A DNA stretch of 38,323 bases, from positions 1 to 38,323 of the forward strand of contig JBHBZU010000025.1 of assembly GCA_041797745.1 (NCBI GenBank), in the 5' to 3' direction. The notes beneath the pieces are model-generated. The model made no database searches and was not told the DNA's origin. It worked only from the letters and a program-made list of their open reading frames with translations. Below are positions 23,007 to 31,540 of this stretch, piece after piece; the first letter of the stretch is position 1; each line of letters opens with the position of its first letter. This DNA is from UBA3871 sp041797745. Lineage in GTDB: Bacteria; Bacillota; Clostridia; Peptostreptococcales; Anaerovoracaceae. The position numbers were made by a program, and so were the translations under genes.

Positions 23007-25370
23007 CTAGTGCTTAATGCCTTTCATGCTAAGGGAAACCTTGCCCTTTTCATAGTCAATACCTATAATTCTTACTTCAACCGTATCGCCGACAGAAACC
23101 ACATCCATAGGATGTTTGATGTACCTGTCCGACATTTCTGAGATATGAACCAATCCGTCGTTTTTAACTCCTATATCTACAAAGGCTCCGAAGTCCACAA
23201 CATTTCTTACAGTACCCTGCATTACCATGTCGGTTTTCAAGTCTTCGAACTTCTTTACATCGTTTCTGAATATTACCGGCGGTGCGTCTTCACGAGGGTC
23301 TCTAGCCGGCTTTTTAATTTCGGCAACGATGTCTGTAAGGGTCATTTCACCTATGCCCAGTTCCTCTGCCATCTTCTTTATGACCTTATCCATTCCTTGA
23401 CGGGTCTTTCCTGTTTTATTTTCCGCAGCTCTTGCCTCTTTCGCCTCTCGTTCTTTACGGTGAAGCTCATCGTTTAAGGCAATCAGTGCTTCCATGCCTC
23501 TACCTCTGACACTTGAATCTGTTTTTGCTTGCTTCTGTTCTTTCTTTGAACTGCGGCTTCCCTCTACCTTAAAGGTATCACAAATTAAATCTTCAATATC
23601 TGCAACTCCTCCGGCTGCAATAGCCTGCTTGTCCAGTCCAAGTCTTTGCAGCATTTCTTCCGTTGCCCCATAGGATTCCGGATGAACACTGGTGGCGTCT
23701 AAAGGATTGTCTCCGTCTGCAATGCGCATGAAGCCTGCACACTGATTAAACGTCTTTTCACCCAGTTTCGCCACTTTCATCAGCTGTTTACGGTTAGTGA
23801 AAGGACCGTTTTCTTCTCTGTAAGCCACAATATTCTTGGCAAGCCCCATATTAATACCTGCAATATAGGATAATAGCGACGGGCTGGCAGTATTTAAATC
23901 AACACCTACGCGATTTACACAATCTTCAACTACATTGCCAAGAGCCGTAGCCAGAAGTCCCTGATCAATGTCATGCTGGTACTGACCTACACCAATGCTT
24001 TTAGGGTCTATTTTTACCAGCTCTGCCAAAGGGTCTTGAAGTCTGCGGCCCAATGACATGGCACCTCTTGTGGTAACATCCAGATCGGGATATTCTTCAC
24101 TGGCCAATTTGCTGGCGGAATATACGGAAGCTCCTGCCTCATTTACGATAGTATATTGCACGTCATAAGAGTTTTTCTTTAGAAAGTTTGCAACTACTTC
24201 TTCCGTTTCTCTGCTGGCTGTTCCATTCCCTATAACAATGGTATTTATATGATATTTTTCTATGACTTTAGCCAGTACCTTTTCGGTTCCTACTATATCA
24301 TTTTTAGGTTCTGTAGGATAAATTGTAGTGTAAGCCTTGAGTTTACCCGTTTCATCCAGCACCGCAACCTTGCAACCCGTTCTATAACCCGGATCTATGG
24401 ATATAATGCGTGCGCTCTTTACAGGCGGTGCCATAAGCAGCTTTTCAGTATTCTTTGCAAAAATTTTCACAGCTTCAGCCTCGGCTCGTTCTGTAAGCAT
24501 ATTCCTCATTTCACGCTCTATACTGGTTGCCATAAGACGTTTGTAAGCGTCTGTAACCGTTTCACAAAGCAGGCTGTTAAAAATAGACTTTTCATTTGTT
24601 ATTACAGCCTTTGAAATAATGCTCTCCATCACTTCAATTTCGCAGACAACCTTTACCTTTAGCTTCTTTTCCTTTTCACCTCTGTTTATCGCTAAAACTC
24701 TATGATTTGGCATTTTTGCAATGCTTTCGCTATGTCCGTAATACATATCGTAAACGGTACTTTCTTCGGGGTCTGCGGCTTCAGTGTTAATAACGCCGAT
24801 TTCCTTTGTTTTCTCACGAATAGCAGCAGTAAGTTCAGGATCGTCGGAAATTCTCTCGGCAATAATGTCGCAGGCTCCCTGCAACGCAGCTGCCACATCA
24901 GGTACTCCGGTTTCTTTGTCGTCGGAACCGTTCACATATGGCGCAGCGGCCTCCTCAGGCGTGCCTGAGGTTAGCTCCTGTGCCCACAGAAGCTGAGCCA
25001 GAGGCTCAAGGCCGCGCGCCTTGGCTTTGCTTGCTCTTGTGGCTTTTTTCTGCTTAAAAGGCTTGTAGAGATCTTCAACTCTTTGAAGTACCTCTGCCTC
25101 TTCAATTTGTCCCTTTAATTCCTCGGTGAGTTTTCCCTGTTCTTCAATTAGGCGAATAACTTCTTCTTTTCTGATCTCCAGATTTCTTAAATATTCAAGT
25201 CTCTCCCCCAGCAAACGAAGCACATCATCGGTTAAGCCGCCTGTTACTTCTTTACGATATCTTGCGATAAAAGGGATTGTATTTCCCTCATCAATCAGTT
25301 TAATTGTCTTTTCTGCCTGCTCTCCTCTGATTCCCAGCTCTCCTGCAAGCTTTTTTACTATATCCATCAT
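23007..25370 (-). CDS. tex: Tex-type RNA-binding protein with S1 domain
   Basis: Tex is a conserved cytoplasmic nucleic-acid-binding protein linked to transcription and RNA turnover. Of 787 residues, the N-terminal helical part (about 1-200) has TIPFIARYRKEVTGGL. A YqgF/RNase H-like fold follows (about 322-450, IISIDPGYRTGCKVAVLD), then helix-hairpin-helix repeats (about 490-560, LNTASPSLLSYIAGINMGLAKNIV read in pieces), and a C-terminal S1 domain (about 715-787, VRNVVDFGAFVDIGVKNDGLVHISEM). A charged insertion at about 602-672, rich in Lys, Glu and Ala, separates the last two. AAAGGAG precedes two adjacent ATGs; the second (25367) has the better spacing. It follows prfB by 18 bases. Confidence 0.95.
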   Translation of the reverse strand: MMDIVKKLAGELGIRGEQAEKTIKLIDEGNTIPFIARYRKEVTGGLTDDVLRLLGERLEYLRNLEIRKEEVIRLIEEQGKLTEELKGQIEEAEVLQRVEDLYKPFKQKKATRASKAKARGLEPLAQLLWAQELTSGTPEEAAAPYVNGSDDKETGVPDVAAALQGACDIIAERISDDPELTAAIREKTKEIGVINTEAADPEESTVYDMYYGHSESIAKMPNHRVLAINRGEKEKKLKVKVVCEIEVMESIISKAVITNEKSIFNSLLCETVTDAYKRLMATSIEREMRNMLTERAEAEAVKIFAKNTEKLLMAPPVKSARIISIDPGYRTGCKVAVLDETGKLKAYTTIYPTEPKNDIVGTEKVLAKVIEKYHINTIVIGNGTASRETEEVVANFLKKNSYDVQYTIVNEAGASVYSASKLASEEYPDLDVTTRGAMSLGRRLQDPLAELVKIDPKSIGVGQYQHDIDQGLLATALGNVVEDCVNRVGVDLNTASPSLLSYIAGINMGLAKNIVAYREENGPFTNRKQLMKVAKLGEKTFNQCAGFMRIADGDNPLDATSVHPESYGATEEMLQRLGLDKQAIAAGGVADIEDLICDTFKVEGSRSSKKEQKQAKTDSSVRGRGMEALIALNDELHRKEREAKEARAAENKTGKTRQGMDKVIKKMAEELGIGEMTLTDIVAEIKKPARDPREDAPPVIFRNDVKKFEDLKTDMVMQGTVRNVVDFGAFVDIGVKNDGLVHISEMSDRYIKHPMDVVSVGDTVEVRIIGIDYEKGKVSLSMKGIKH

Positions 25371-25388
25371 TTGCTCCTTTGATAAGTT

Positions 25389-26501
25389 TTATTGCTTATT
25401 TTCATCACTGCTCAACTTCAACATTTCATTGATAAAATAGTCCAAATCCCCGTCCAAAACTGTACCCACTGCCGAAGTTTCAGCTCCGGTTCGCACATCC
25501 TTACAAAGAGTATAGGGTTGCAACACGTAGTTACGAATCTGGCTACCCCAAGTATTCTCGGAAAAATCTCCCTGAATATCTTTAAGGCTCTGCTTGTGTT
25601 CCCGCTCTGCAAGTTCAGTCAGCTTGCCAATCAACACTTTCATAGCCATGTCCTTGTTTTGAAACTGGCTTCGTTCATTTTGGCAGGTTACCACAATGCC
25701 TGTAGGTATGTGAGTTATTCTAATTGCCGAGTCGGTTTTATTGATGTGCTGACCTCCTGCACCGCTGGAACGGTAAGTATCAATCCTAAGGTCTCCCATA
25801 TCCAGCTCCACCTTTACGCTGTCATTAATTTCAGGCGCCACTTCCACCTTGGCAAAAGAGGTCTGACGTTTTCCTTGGGAATTGAAAGGTGAAATTCTCA
25901 CCAGCCTGTGAACGCCTCTCTCGCAACGGAGATAGCCATAGGCATTTTCCCCCTCAACAAGCATAGTTACACTCTTTATCCCTGCTTCAGTATCATCCTG
26001 TAAGTCCAAAATCTTAACAGTATAGCCATGTGCCTCTGCCCAGCGGGTGTACATACGAAGCAGCATTTGCGCCCAGTCTTGAGCGTCTACGCCACCGGTA
26101 CCTGCATGGATTGAAACTATGGCGGAATTTCGGTCGTAAGTTCCTGTAAGCAGTGTCTTTAGCTTCAGCTTTTCCAAATGTAAATTCACATTCTCGTAAA
26201 GGTTGTTGGCGTCTTCATCCAAACTGCCGTCAGCCGCTTCTTCTGCCAATTCCAGCATGACCTCCAAATCTTCAAGCTGTGAACCGATTTCCCCGAGCTC
26301 GCCGAGTTTATTTTCTATTGACTTTTTTTCTTTCAATGTTTTCTGTGCAGTTTCCAAATCATCCCAGAAACCCTCCACAGTACATTCCAATTCCAAATCG
26401 GACAATTTAGATTCAAGAGCAGGTTCATCCAATGCCCGCCTTGCTTCTTCCAAATGCTGTTTTAAAACTGAAATTTCATTTTTGATTTCTCCTAAGAGCA
26501 A
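25389..26501 (-). CDS. prfB: Peptide chain release factor 2
   Basis: RF2 ends translation at UGA and UAA. The 370 residues carry the stop-codon motif SPF (in RISPFNSQGKRQTSF) and the catalytic GGQ (SSGAGGQHINKTDSAIR), which define RF2 rather than RF1. The N-terminus is helical. Most prfB genes have a programmed +1 frameshift at an in-frame UGA near codon 25; here the frame is open throughout (RRALDEPALESK at that place), so this autoregulation is absent. The start appears to be TTG at 26501, with GAGG 8 bases upstream and a stop codon shortly before. It follows secA by 31 bases, the usual secA-prfB order. Confidence 0.95.
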   Translation of the reverse strand: MLLGEIKNEISVLKQHLEEARRALDEPALESKLSDLELECTVEGFWDDLETAQKTLKEKKSIENKLGELGEIGSQLEDLEVMLELAEEAADGSLDEDANNLYENVNLHLEKLKLKTLLTGTYDRNSAIVSIHAGTGGVDAQDWAQMLLRMYTRWAEAHGYTVKILDLQDDTEAGIKSVTMLVEGENAYGYLRCERGVHRLVRISPFNSQGKRQTSFAKVEVAPEINDSVKVELDMGDLRIDTYRSSGAGGQHINKTDSAIRITHIPTGIVVTCQNERSQFQNKDMAMKVLIGKLTELAEREHKQSLKDIQGDFSENTWGSQIRNYVLQPYTLCKDVRTGAETSAVGTVLDGDLDYFINEMLKLSSDENKQ

Positions 26502-26532
26502 AATTAGTACCTCGTTTTTTCAATGATTATTT

Positions 26533-29301
26533 TTACATTCCCTTGCCACAGCAATTCTTGTACTTCTTGCCGCTTCCGCATGGACATGAATCGTTGCGTC
26601 CAATCTTTGCATGTTCTCTGTGATAAGTCTCCGGCTTCTTGTTGCGTTCCGGAACCTGCACTGCCGACGGAGTATTGCCCATTTGTACAGGCATACCATT
26701 TCCGTTTTCTCCGCCTTGATCTACGAAATCATCCTTGTGAGCTTCGCCCGCAGACATTACCTGCCTACGCTCCGTTCCTGTCTGTATTGTCACGCTATAA
26801 CAGAGCTTAACAGTGTCTTCCTTGATGTCCTGAATCATTTCCTCGAACATATCAAAGCCCTCCTGCGCATAGGCCTGAGCAGGATCAATCTGACCCATAG
26901 CTCTTAAGCCGATACCTGATTTTAGCTGATCCATAGCGTCAATATGATCCATCCACTTATTGTCAACAACTCTGAGGAGAATCATTCTTTCCACTTCTCT
27001 CATGCGTTCAACGCCGATTTCTTCTTCCTTTGCCACGTAAAGTTCTTCAAACTGCCTGGTTGCGTCTTCGATAATCTGTTCAGGAGTCAAATCGTGCATT
27101 GTTTCTCCCGAATAGTTCTTTGGCACATAGTTCATGGCGAATTTTTTAAGACCGCTGTTTATATGTTCAAAATCCCATTCTTCAGAGTACTTGGAGCCAA
27201 CTGTGCCGTTAGTAATAATTGCTTCAACAATTTCTGACATCATATTGTGGATATATTCGCGTAAATCCTCACCATAGAGAACTCTACGGCGTTCGTCGTA
27301 AATAATTTCACGCTGCTTGTTCATAACATTGTCATATTGGAGAACGTACTTTCTGACAGCAAAGTTACGGCTTTCCACCTTTTTCTGTGCATTTTCAACG
27401 GTACGGCTTAAAACTCCCGCCGCCAATGCGTCTGTATCCTCAAGCCCCATCTTGTCAGCAAAGGACTGGATTTTCTCGCCTCCGAAAAGACGAATAAGGT
27501 CATCCTCTAAAGAGAGGAAGAACTGGGTTGTGCCCGGATCTCCCTGACGTCCGGCACGACCGCGCAACTGGTTATCAATACGACGTGATTCATGTCTTTC
27601 AGTACCGAGAATACACAGCCCGCCGAGTTCGCGAACTCTACGCTGCTCATCCTTTCTTTCTTCGGTATACTTGGAAAGCAGCTTTCTATAAATCTCTCTT
27701 GCCTCAATCAGCTCATTATCCTCAGTGCTTGCAAAGCCTGTTGCAAAGGAAATAGCAGCACTTGGAAAGCCCTGTTTTTCCATTTCCTTTTTGGCTTCAA
27801 AATCCGGATTTCCTCCTAAAATAATGTCGGTACCACGACCTGCCATATTTGTAGCAATGGTTACAGCTCCTAAACGTCCTGCCTCCGCTACAATTTCAGC
27901 CTCCTGCTCGTGATGTTTTGCATTAAGCACATTGTGCTTTACTCCGCGTTTTCTTAAAAGTTCGGACACCATTTCAGACTTTTCAACGGAAATAGTTCCC
28001 ACCAAAACCGGCTGACCTGTTTCATGAACTTCCTTGATTCTATCCGCCAAAGCCAAAAACTTTCCTCGTTCATTCGGATAAATAACGTCATCCAAATCCT
28101 TTCTGGCTATATCCTTATTGGTTGGAATAAGCATAACATTCATGTTATAAATCTCTATGAACTCGGACTCTTCCGTCTTGGCAGTACCCGTCATGCCGGA
28201 TAACTTCTGATACATACGGAAGTAGTTTTGTAAAGTGATAGTTGCCAGCGTTTTAGACTCGGAACGAACCAAAACTCCCTCTTTTGCTTCAATGGCCTGA
28301 TGGAGTCCGTTGGAATAGCGACGTCCGAACATAAAACGACCTGTAAATTCGTCAACAATAACGATTTCATCATCCTTTACGATATAGTCAACATCACGTT
28401 TCATCATGTTGCGCGCCTTTAATGCCTGCAATACGTGATGGTTAATTTCCATGTTTTCCGGATCGGAGAAATTTTCTACATTGAAGAATTTTTCGCATTT
28501 CGCCACACCCTCTTCGGTAAGTGAAATGGTCTTTTCCTTTTCATCCATTTCAAAGTCCACTTCTTTGTAAAGACCTGTTACGAAAGAATCTGCAATGCTG
28601 TAAAGCTCTGTTGATTTGTCTCCCTGACCTGAAATAATCAGCGGTGTTCTGGCCTCATCAATGAGAATGGAATCCACTTCGTCCACTATGGCAAAATTCA
28701 ATTCTCGCTGCATAAGCTGCGACTCATAGGTCACCATATTGTCGCGAAGATAGTCAAAACCAAATTCATTATTCGTTCCGTAGGTAATATCCGACATATA
28801 AGCTTCGCGCCTTTGTTCATTTGAAATTCCGTGAACAACGCAACCAACAGTAAGACCCAAGAAGCTATACAGCTTCCCCATCCATTCCGCGTCACGCTTA
28901 GCCAGATAGTCATTGACAGTTACAACATGCACGCCTTTTCCTGAAATGGCATTGAGATAGGCCGCAAGAGTTGCCACAAGGGTCTTACCCTCTCCTGTCT
29001 TCATTTCCGCAATGTCTCCTCTATGGAGAACGATACCGCCGATTAGCTGTACCCTGAAATGCTTCATGCCCAAGGCTCTCCAAGCACCCTCACGGCAGAC
29101 AGCAAAAGCTTCATAAAGCATGTCGTCAAGGCTTTCGCCATCCTGATACCTCTGCTTAAATTCTACTGTTTTTGCTTTTAACTCTTCGTCGCTTAAAGCC
29201 TCCATATCATGCTCCAGAGCTAAAATATTTTCTACTTCTTTATCAATCTTTTTAATCTGCTTGGCTCCCATGTCGCCAAACACTTTTTCCATAAGTCCCA
29301 T
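26533..29301 (-). CDS. secA: Preprotein translocase ATPase SecA
   Basis: SecA drives secretory proteins through SecYEG. Its 922 residues are of full length. Motor domain 1 has Walker A in EMKTGEGKTLVATL and DEAD-like DEVDSILIDEARTPLIISG. The preprotein cross-linking region follows, then motor domain 2 with TNMAGRGTDIILGG and the arginine finger region QLRGRAGRQGDPG. The C-terminal helical scaffold ends in a zinc-binding SEC-C motif, CPCGSGKKYKNCCG, which helps bind SecB or ribosomes. AAAGGA lies upstream of the start. It lies 26 bases after a CNNM-family gene and is followed by prfB. Confidence 0.98.
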   Translation of the reverse strand: MGLMEKVFGDMGAKQIKKIDKEVENILALEHDMEALSDEELKAKTVEFKQRYQDGESLDDMLYEAFAVCREGAWRALGMKHFRVQLIGGIVLHRGDIAEMKTGEGKTLVATLAAYLNAISGKGVHVVTVNDYLAKRDAEWMGKLYSFLGLTVGCVVHGISNEQRREAYMSDITYGTNNEFGFDYLRDNMVTYESQLMQRELNFAIVDEVDSILIDEARTPLIISGQGDKSTELYSIADSFVTGLYKEVDFEMDEKEKTISLTEEGVAKCEKFFNVENFSDPENMEINHHVLQALKARNMMKRDVDYIVKDDEIVIVDEFTGRFMFGRRYSNGLHQAIEAKEGVLVRSESKTLATITLQNYFRMYQKLSGMTGTAKTEESEFIEIYNMNVMLIPTNKDIARKDLDDVIYPNERGKFLALADRIKEVHETGQPVLVGTISVEKSEMVSELLRKRGVKHNVLNAKHHEQEAEIVAEAGRLGAVTIATNMAGRGTDIILGGNPDFEAKKEMEKQGFPSAAISFATGFASTEDNELIEAREIYRKLLSKYTEERKDEQRRVRELGGLCILGTERHESRRIDNQLRGRAGRQGDPGTTQFFLSLEDDLIRLFGGEKIQSFADKMGLEDTDALAAGVLSRTVENAQKKVESRNFAVRKYVLQYDNVMNKQREIIYDERRRVLYGEDLREYIHNMMSEIVEAIITNGTVGSKYSEEWDFEHINSGLKKFAMNYVPKNYSGETMHDLTPEQIIEDATRQFEELYVAKEEEIGVERMREVERMILLRVVDNKWMDHIDAMDQLKSGIGLRAMGQIDPAQAYAQEGFDMFEEMIQDIKEDTVKLCYSVTIQTGTERRQVMSAGEAHKDDFVDQGGENGNGMPVQMGNTPSAVQVPERNKKPETYHREHAKIGRNDSCPCGSGKKYKNCCGKGM

Positions 29302-29327
29302 ATATTTGTTCCTTTCAAACTCAATCT

Positions 29328-30623
29328 CTATTTTTGTTCTCTAATTTCTTCATTTTCTTCTGTAGGTACCAAATCGTAAACCGTAAGATTAATTTCTAAA
29401 GCTTTTCTCTGATCCGCTTTGGTTACCTTAACCCGAAAACGTTTATCTTCAATTTCGTATTCGAACTCATCTCCCACCTTTGGGAGTTCATCAAGTTCCG
29501 ACACAACCCATCCGTTTACAGTAGTCACATCCATCTCCGCCTCTACGTCGAAAAAGTCGAACATCTTCTCTACATTGGCTGAGCATTGCACCCTGTAGCT
29601 TCCGTCTTGCAGCTGGAGAATTTCCTGCATTGTAGCACCATCGTGTTCGTCGTAAATTTCTCCCACCAGTTCTTCAATGATGTCTTCCATGGTTACTATG
29701 CCCGCAGTACCTCCGTATTCGTCCACAATTACTGCAATGTGGGTCTTTGCTTCCTGCATTTTCTTGAGTAATGCCGAAATTTTTATGGAAGTTGCCACAA
29801 AAACAACTGACTTCACAAACTCCGAAACGGTTCGCTCGGTGCCGATAATGTAATTGTGAAAATCCTTTTGATTCAGCACGCCTAATATATTATCCAAATC
29901 ATCCTCGTAGACCGGAACGCGAGAAAAACCTGTATATTTGAACAATGCCGCCACGTCTTCTTTAGGCGTGTCTACTTCAATAGCCACCAAATCAACTCTC
30001 GGCGTCAGCACATCGTAAGCCTCAAGTTCGTTGAACTCTATTGCTTTCTGAATCAGTTCCGACTGGCCCTCGTCCAAATTGCCGTCGGTTTCCGCTTCCT
30101 CAACAATGGTAAGCAGCTCTTCCTCCGTTATCCCCTGATCTTCTTCCAGCTTGAGAATCTTCGCAACGAATTTTTTCCAAACTCCGAAAATCCAAGTAAG
30201 CGGCGTAAGCACCAGCATTGCAATTTCCAAAGTGGGCGCCACTCTCTTTGCTATACTTTCCGGTTTTTCTTTGGCTATACTTTTAGGCGAAATTTCGCCG
30301 AAAACCAACACCAAAATGGTAGTTATAACCGTGGCAATCGTAGGTCCGTAATAACCATAAAGCTTTGTAAACAAAACCGTAGCAATGGCAGTCAGGGTAA
30401 TATTTACTATGTTGTTACCAATTAAAATCGTAGATAATACTTTGTCAAAATGTTCGCCAAGATTCAAAACGATTTTAGCCCGTTCATCACCGTCTCCTGC
30501 CGCGTTCTTGATTCTAACGCGATTTACAGAGGTAAAGGCGGTTTCCGTCGCAGAGAAATACGCAGACAAACCCAATAACACAAGTATTGCAACTATATAT
30601 CCGGCAAAGCTTTGCCCTTTCAT
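29328..30623 (-). CDS. CNNM/CorC-family membrane protein with CBS pair
   Basis: The protein has 431 residues from the ATG at 30623 (GGAGG upstream); an in-frame start at 30662 lacks such a site. It begins with a four-helix DUF21 transmembrane domain (about 1-170; SAYFSATETAFTSVNRVRIKN, FGEISPKSIAKEKPE). A CBS pair follows (about 200-320; VLTPRVDLVAIEV, TGFSRVPVYEDDLDNILGVL, DEYGGTAGIVTMEDIIEEL), and then a CorC_HlyC domain at the C-terminus. Such proteins export magnesium or regulate ion balance, with ATP-Mg binding at the CBS pair; the old hemolysin name is misleading. It heads the secA-prfB-tex run behind its own promoter. Confidence 0.9.
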   Translation of the reverse strand: MKGQSFAGYIVAILVLLGLSAYFSATETAFTSVNRVRIKNAAGDGDERAKIVLNLGEHFDKVLSTILIGNNIVNITLTAIATVLFTKLYGYYGPTIATVITTILVLVFGEISPKSIAKEKPESIAKRVAPTLEIAMLVLTPLTWIFGVWKKFVAKILKLEEDQGITEEELLTIVEEAETDGNLDEGQSELIQKAIEFNELEAYDVLTPRVDLVAIEVDTPKEDVAALFKYTGFSRVPVYEDDLDNILGVLNQKDFHNYIIGTERTVSEFVKSVVFVATSIKISALLKKMQEAKTHIAVIVDEYGGTAGIVTMEDIIEELVGEIYDEHDGATMQEILQLQDGSYRVQCSANVEKMFDFFDVEAEMDVTTVNGWVVSELDELPKVGDEFEYEIEDKRFRVKVTKADQRKALEINLTVYDLVPTEENEEIREQK

Positions 30624-30676
30624 TAAATTTCCTCCAGCATAAAAATGCACATAAAACTCCAATTTATCAATATTTA

Positions 30677-30705
30677 ATTATACCCGTTTTTTCCGTTTTT
30701 TTCAA
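30677..30705 (-). promoter_or_regulatory. Promoter of the CNNM-secA-prfB-tex run
   Basis: TTGAAA (30700-30705), a 17-base spacer and TATAAT (30677-30682) on the - strand, 54 bases before the start codon. The following six genes are spaced by 18-45 bases, so one long transcript down to addB is likely. Confidence 0.75.
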
Positions 30706-30717
30706 GGAATATCACCC

Positions 30718-30745
30718 TTTGACACGCAGATTTTGACACGCAGAT
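30718..30745. repeat. 14-bp tandem duplication
   Basis: TTTGACACGCAGAT occurs twice head to tail (30718-30731 and 30732-30745) without mismatch, followed by TTTTATAAT. Confidence 0.9.
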
Positions 30746-30862
30746 TTTATAATAGAATTATCCGCTCTCAATCTTTTCACTTTTGGCACTTTCCCTATGG
30801 TACGCATAATAAAAAGAGGTTTGCTTGTAACTCCCTCTCAAAAGTATTAAAAAGAAACTTTA

Positions 30863-30900
30863 AAACCGCTGAATGCCTTTCAATGCTTTCAGCGGTTTTT
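30863..30900. terminator. Strong hairpin, terminator-like, shared sequence with 10924-10967
   Basis: AAAACCGCTGAA (30863-30874) and TTCAGCGGTTTT (30889-30900) form a perfect 12-bp stem with T-rich flanks on both sides. It probably ends transcription from the decayed CAP gene. The right half, TTTCAATGCTTTCAGCGGTTTT in two pieces, nearly repeats that of the hairpin after tetR. Confidence 0.7.
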
Positions 30901-30987
30901 ACTAACTCTTTTTGCCCTATAAGCTCTTTTCGTCCAATAAGCCCTATATGCCTTATAAGCCGTTTCGGCTATTTTTATGATTCGTTC

Positions 30988-31492
30988 TTACCTGCCAAAT
31001 GCCATACAGCAATAGCTGACGCCATTTATGCGGTAAACTGCGATTCCCACTTTAGTGAAGTTATCGTTTAACATATTTCTCCTGTGACCTTGACCTGCAT
31101 AATCCTCTTCAGTCTCTGCAAACATAAGGAAGAGCTGGGTTTGGTCATTGTTACCGGTACAAGCAATGTTTTCTCCCATTGTGCTTAAGCCTGACGGATA
31201 TGCAGTAAAGCAAGACGTCCCATCCGGTCTTTCGTGGTCAAACTTCTGTACAATTTCTTTCGCACGAATCTTTGCAGTTTCCTCCAAAGCGATATCACGT
31301 TTCAATTCCCCGATAGCCCTAAGGGGCACCAGGGTACGCCCATTCACAATAGCTGGCTGCACATCAAAATTAATCTTCTGACTGTTCAAGGTTACGGTTA
31401 CAGGCTTTGGCAGCAGAAGCCACCGTCGGCATTGCAATGACCGTTATCACCATCATAACAACCACCAGTAACAAGCTTTATTTTCTTTTCAT
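30988..31492 (-). pseudogene. Decayed secreted CAP-domain protein with copper-amine-oxidase-like N-domain
   Basis: The ATG at 31492 has AAGGAT upstream and reads MKRK, then a TAA at 31478-31480. The same frame goes on into a clear signal peptide (SLLLVVVMMVITVIAMPTVASA). Near 31404-31412 a one-base shift is needed to enter the frame of the mature protein. That frame gives the first strands of a copper amine oxidase N-like repeat (VTVTLNSQKINF, NGRTLVPLRAIG), then jumps directly into a CAP domain: HERPDGTSCF, GENIA, GHRRNML and VGIAVYRINGVSYCCMAFG. The rest of the first domain seems deleted. Stop, frameshift and deletion together indicate a dead gene. Intact relatives are secreted cell-surface proteins of unknown role. 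Confidence 0.75.
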
Positions 31493-31540
31493 ATCCTTAC
31501 CTCTTGTGCAAAATACATATGCACATTAATCGCATTAATA

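Larger units (their letters stand above)
30624..30987. other. Intergenic stretch, 364 bp, with promoter, tandem duplication and hairpin
   Basis: No reading frame is convincing here. It holds the promoter of the CNNM-secA run, a 14-bp duplication, a strong hairpin and an A/T-rich stretch with ATAAGC repeated near 30920-30960. A short AGCCG-TTT-CGGCT stem followed by ATTTTTA at about 30959-30977 is a second, weaker terminator-like element on the + strand. Confidence 0.6.

Noticed and set aside
26380..26501. RF2 programmed frameshift site
   Set aside because: Searched near codon 25; the frame is open and no CTTTGA-type site is present.
30719..30753. Apparent + strand promoter (TTGACA copies before TATAAT)
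   Set aside because: Spacers are 23 and 9 bases, not 16-18, and no + strand gene follows; the hexamers arise from the 14-bp duplication.
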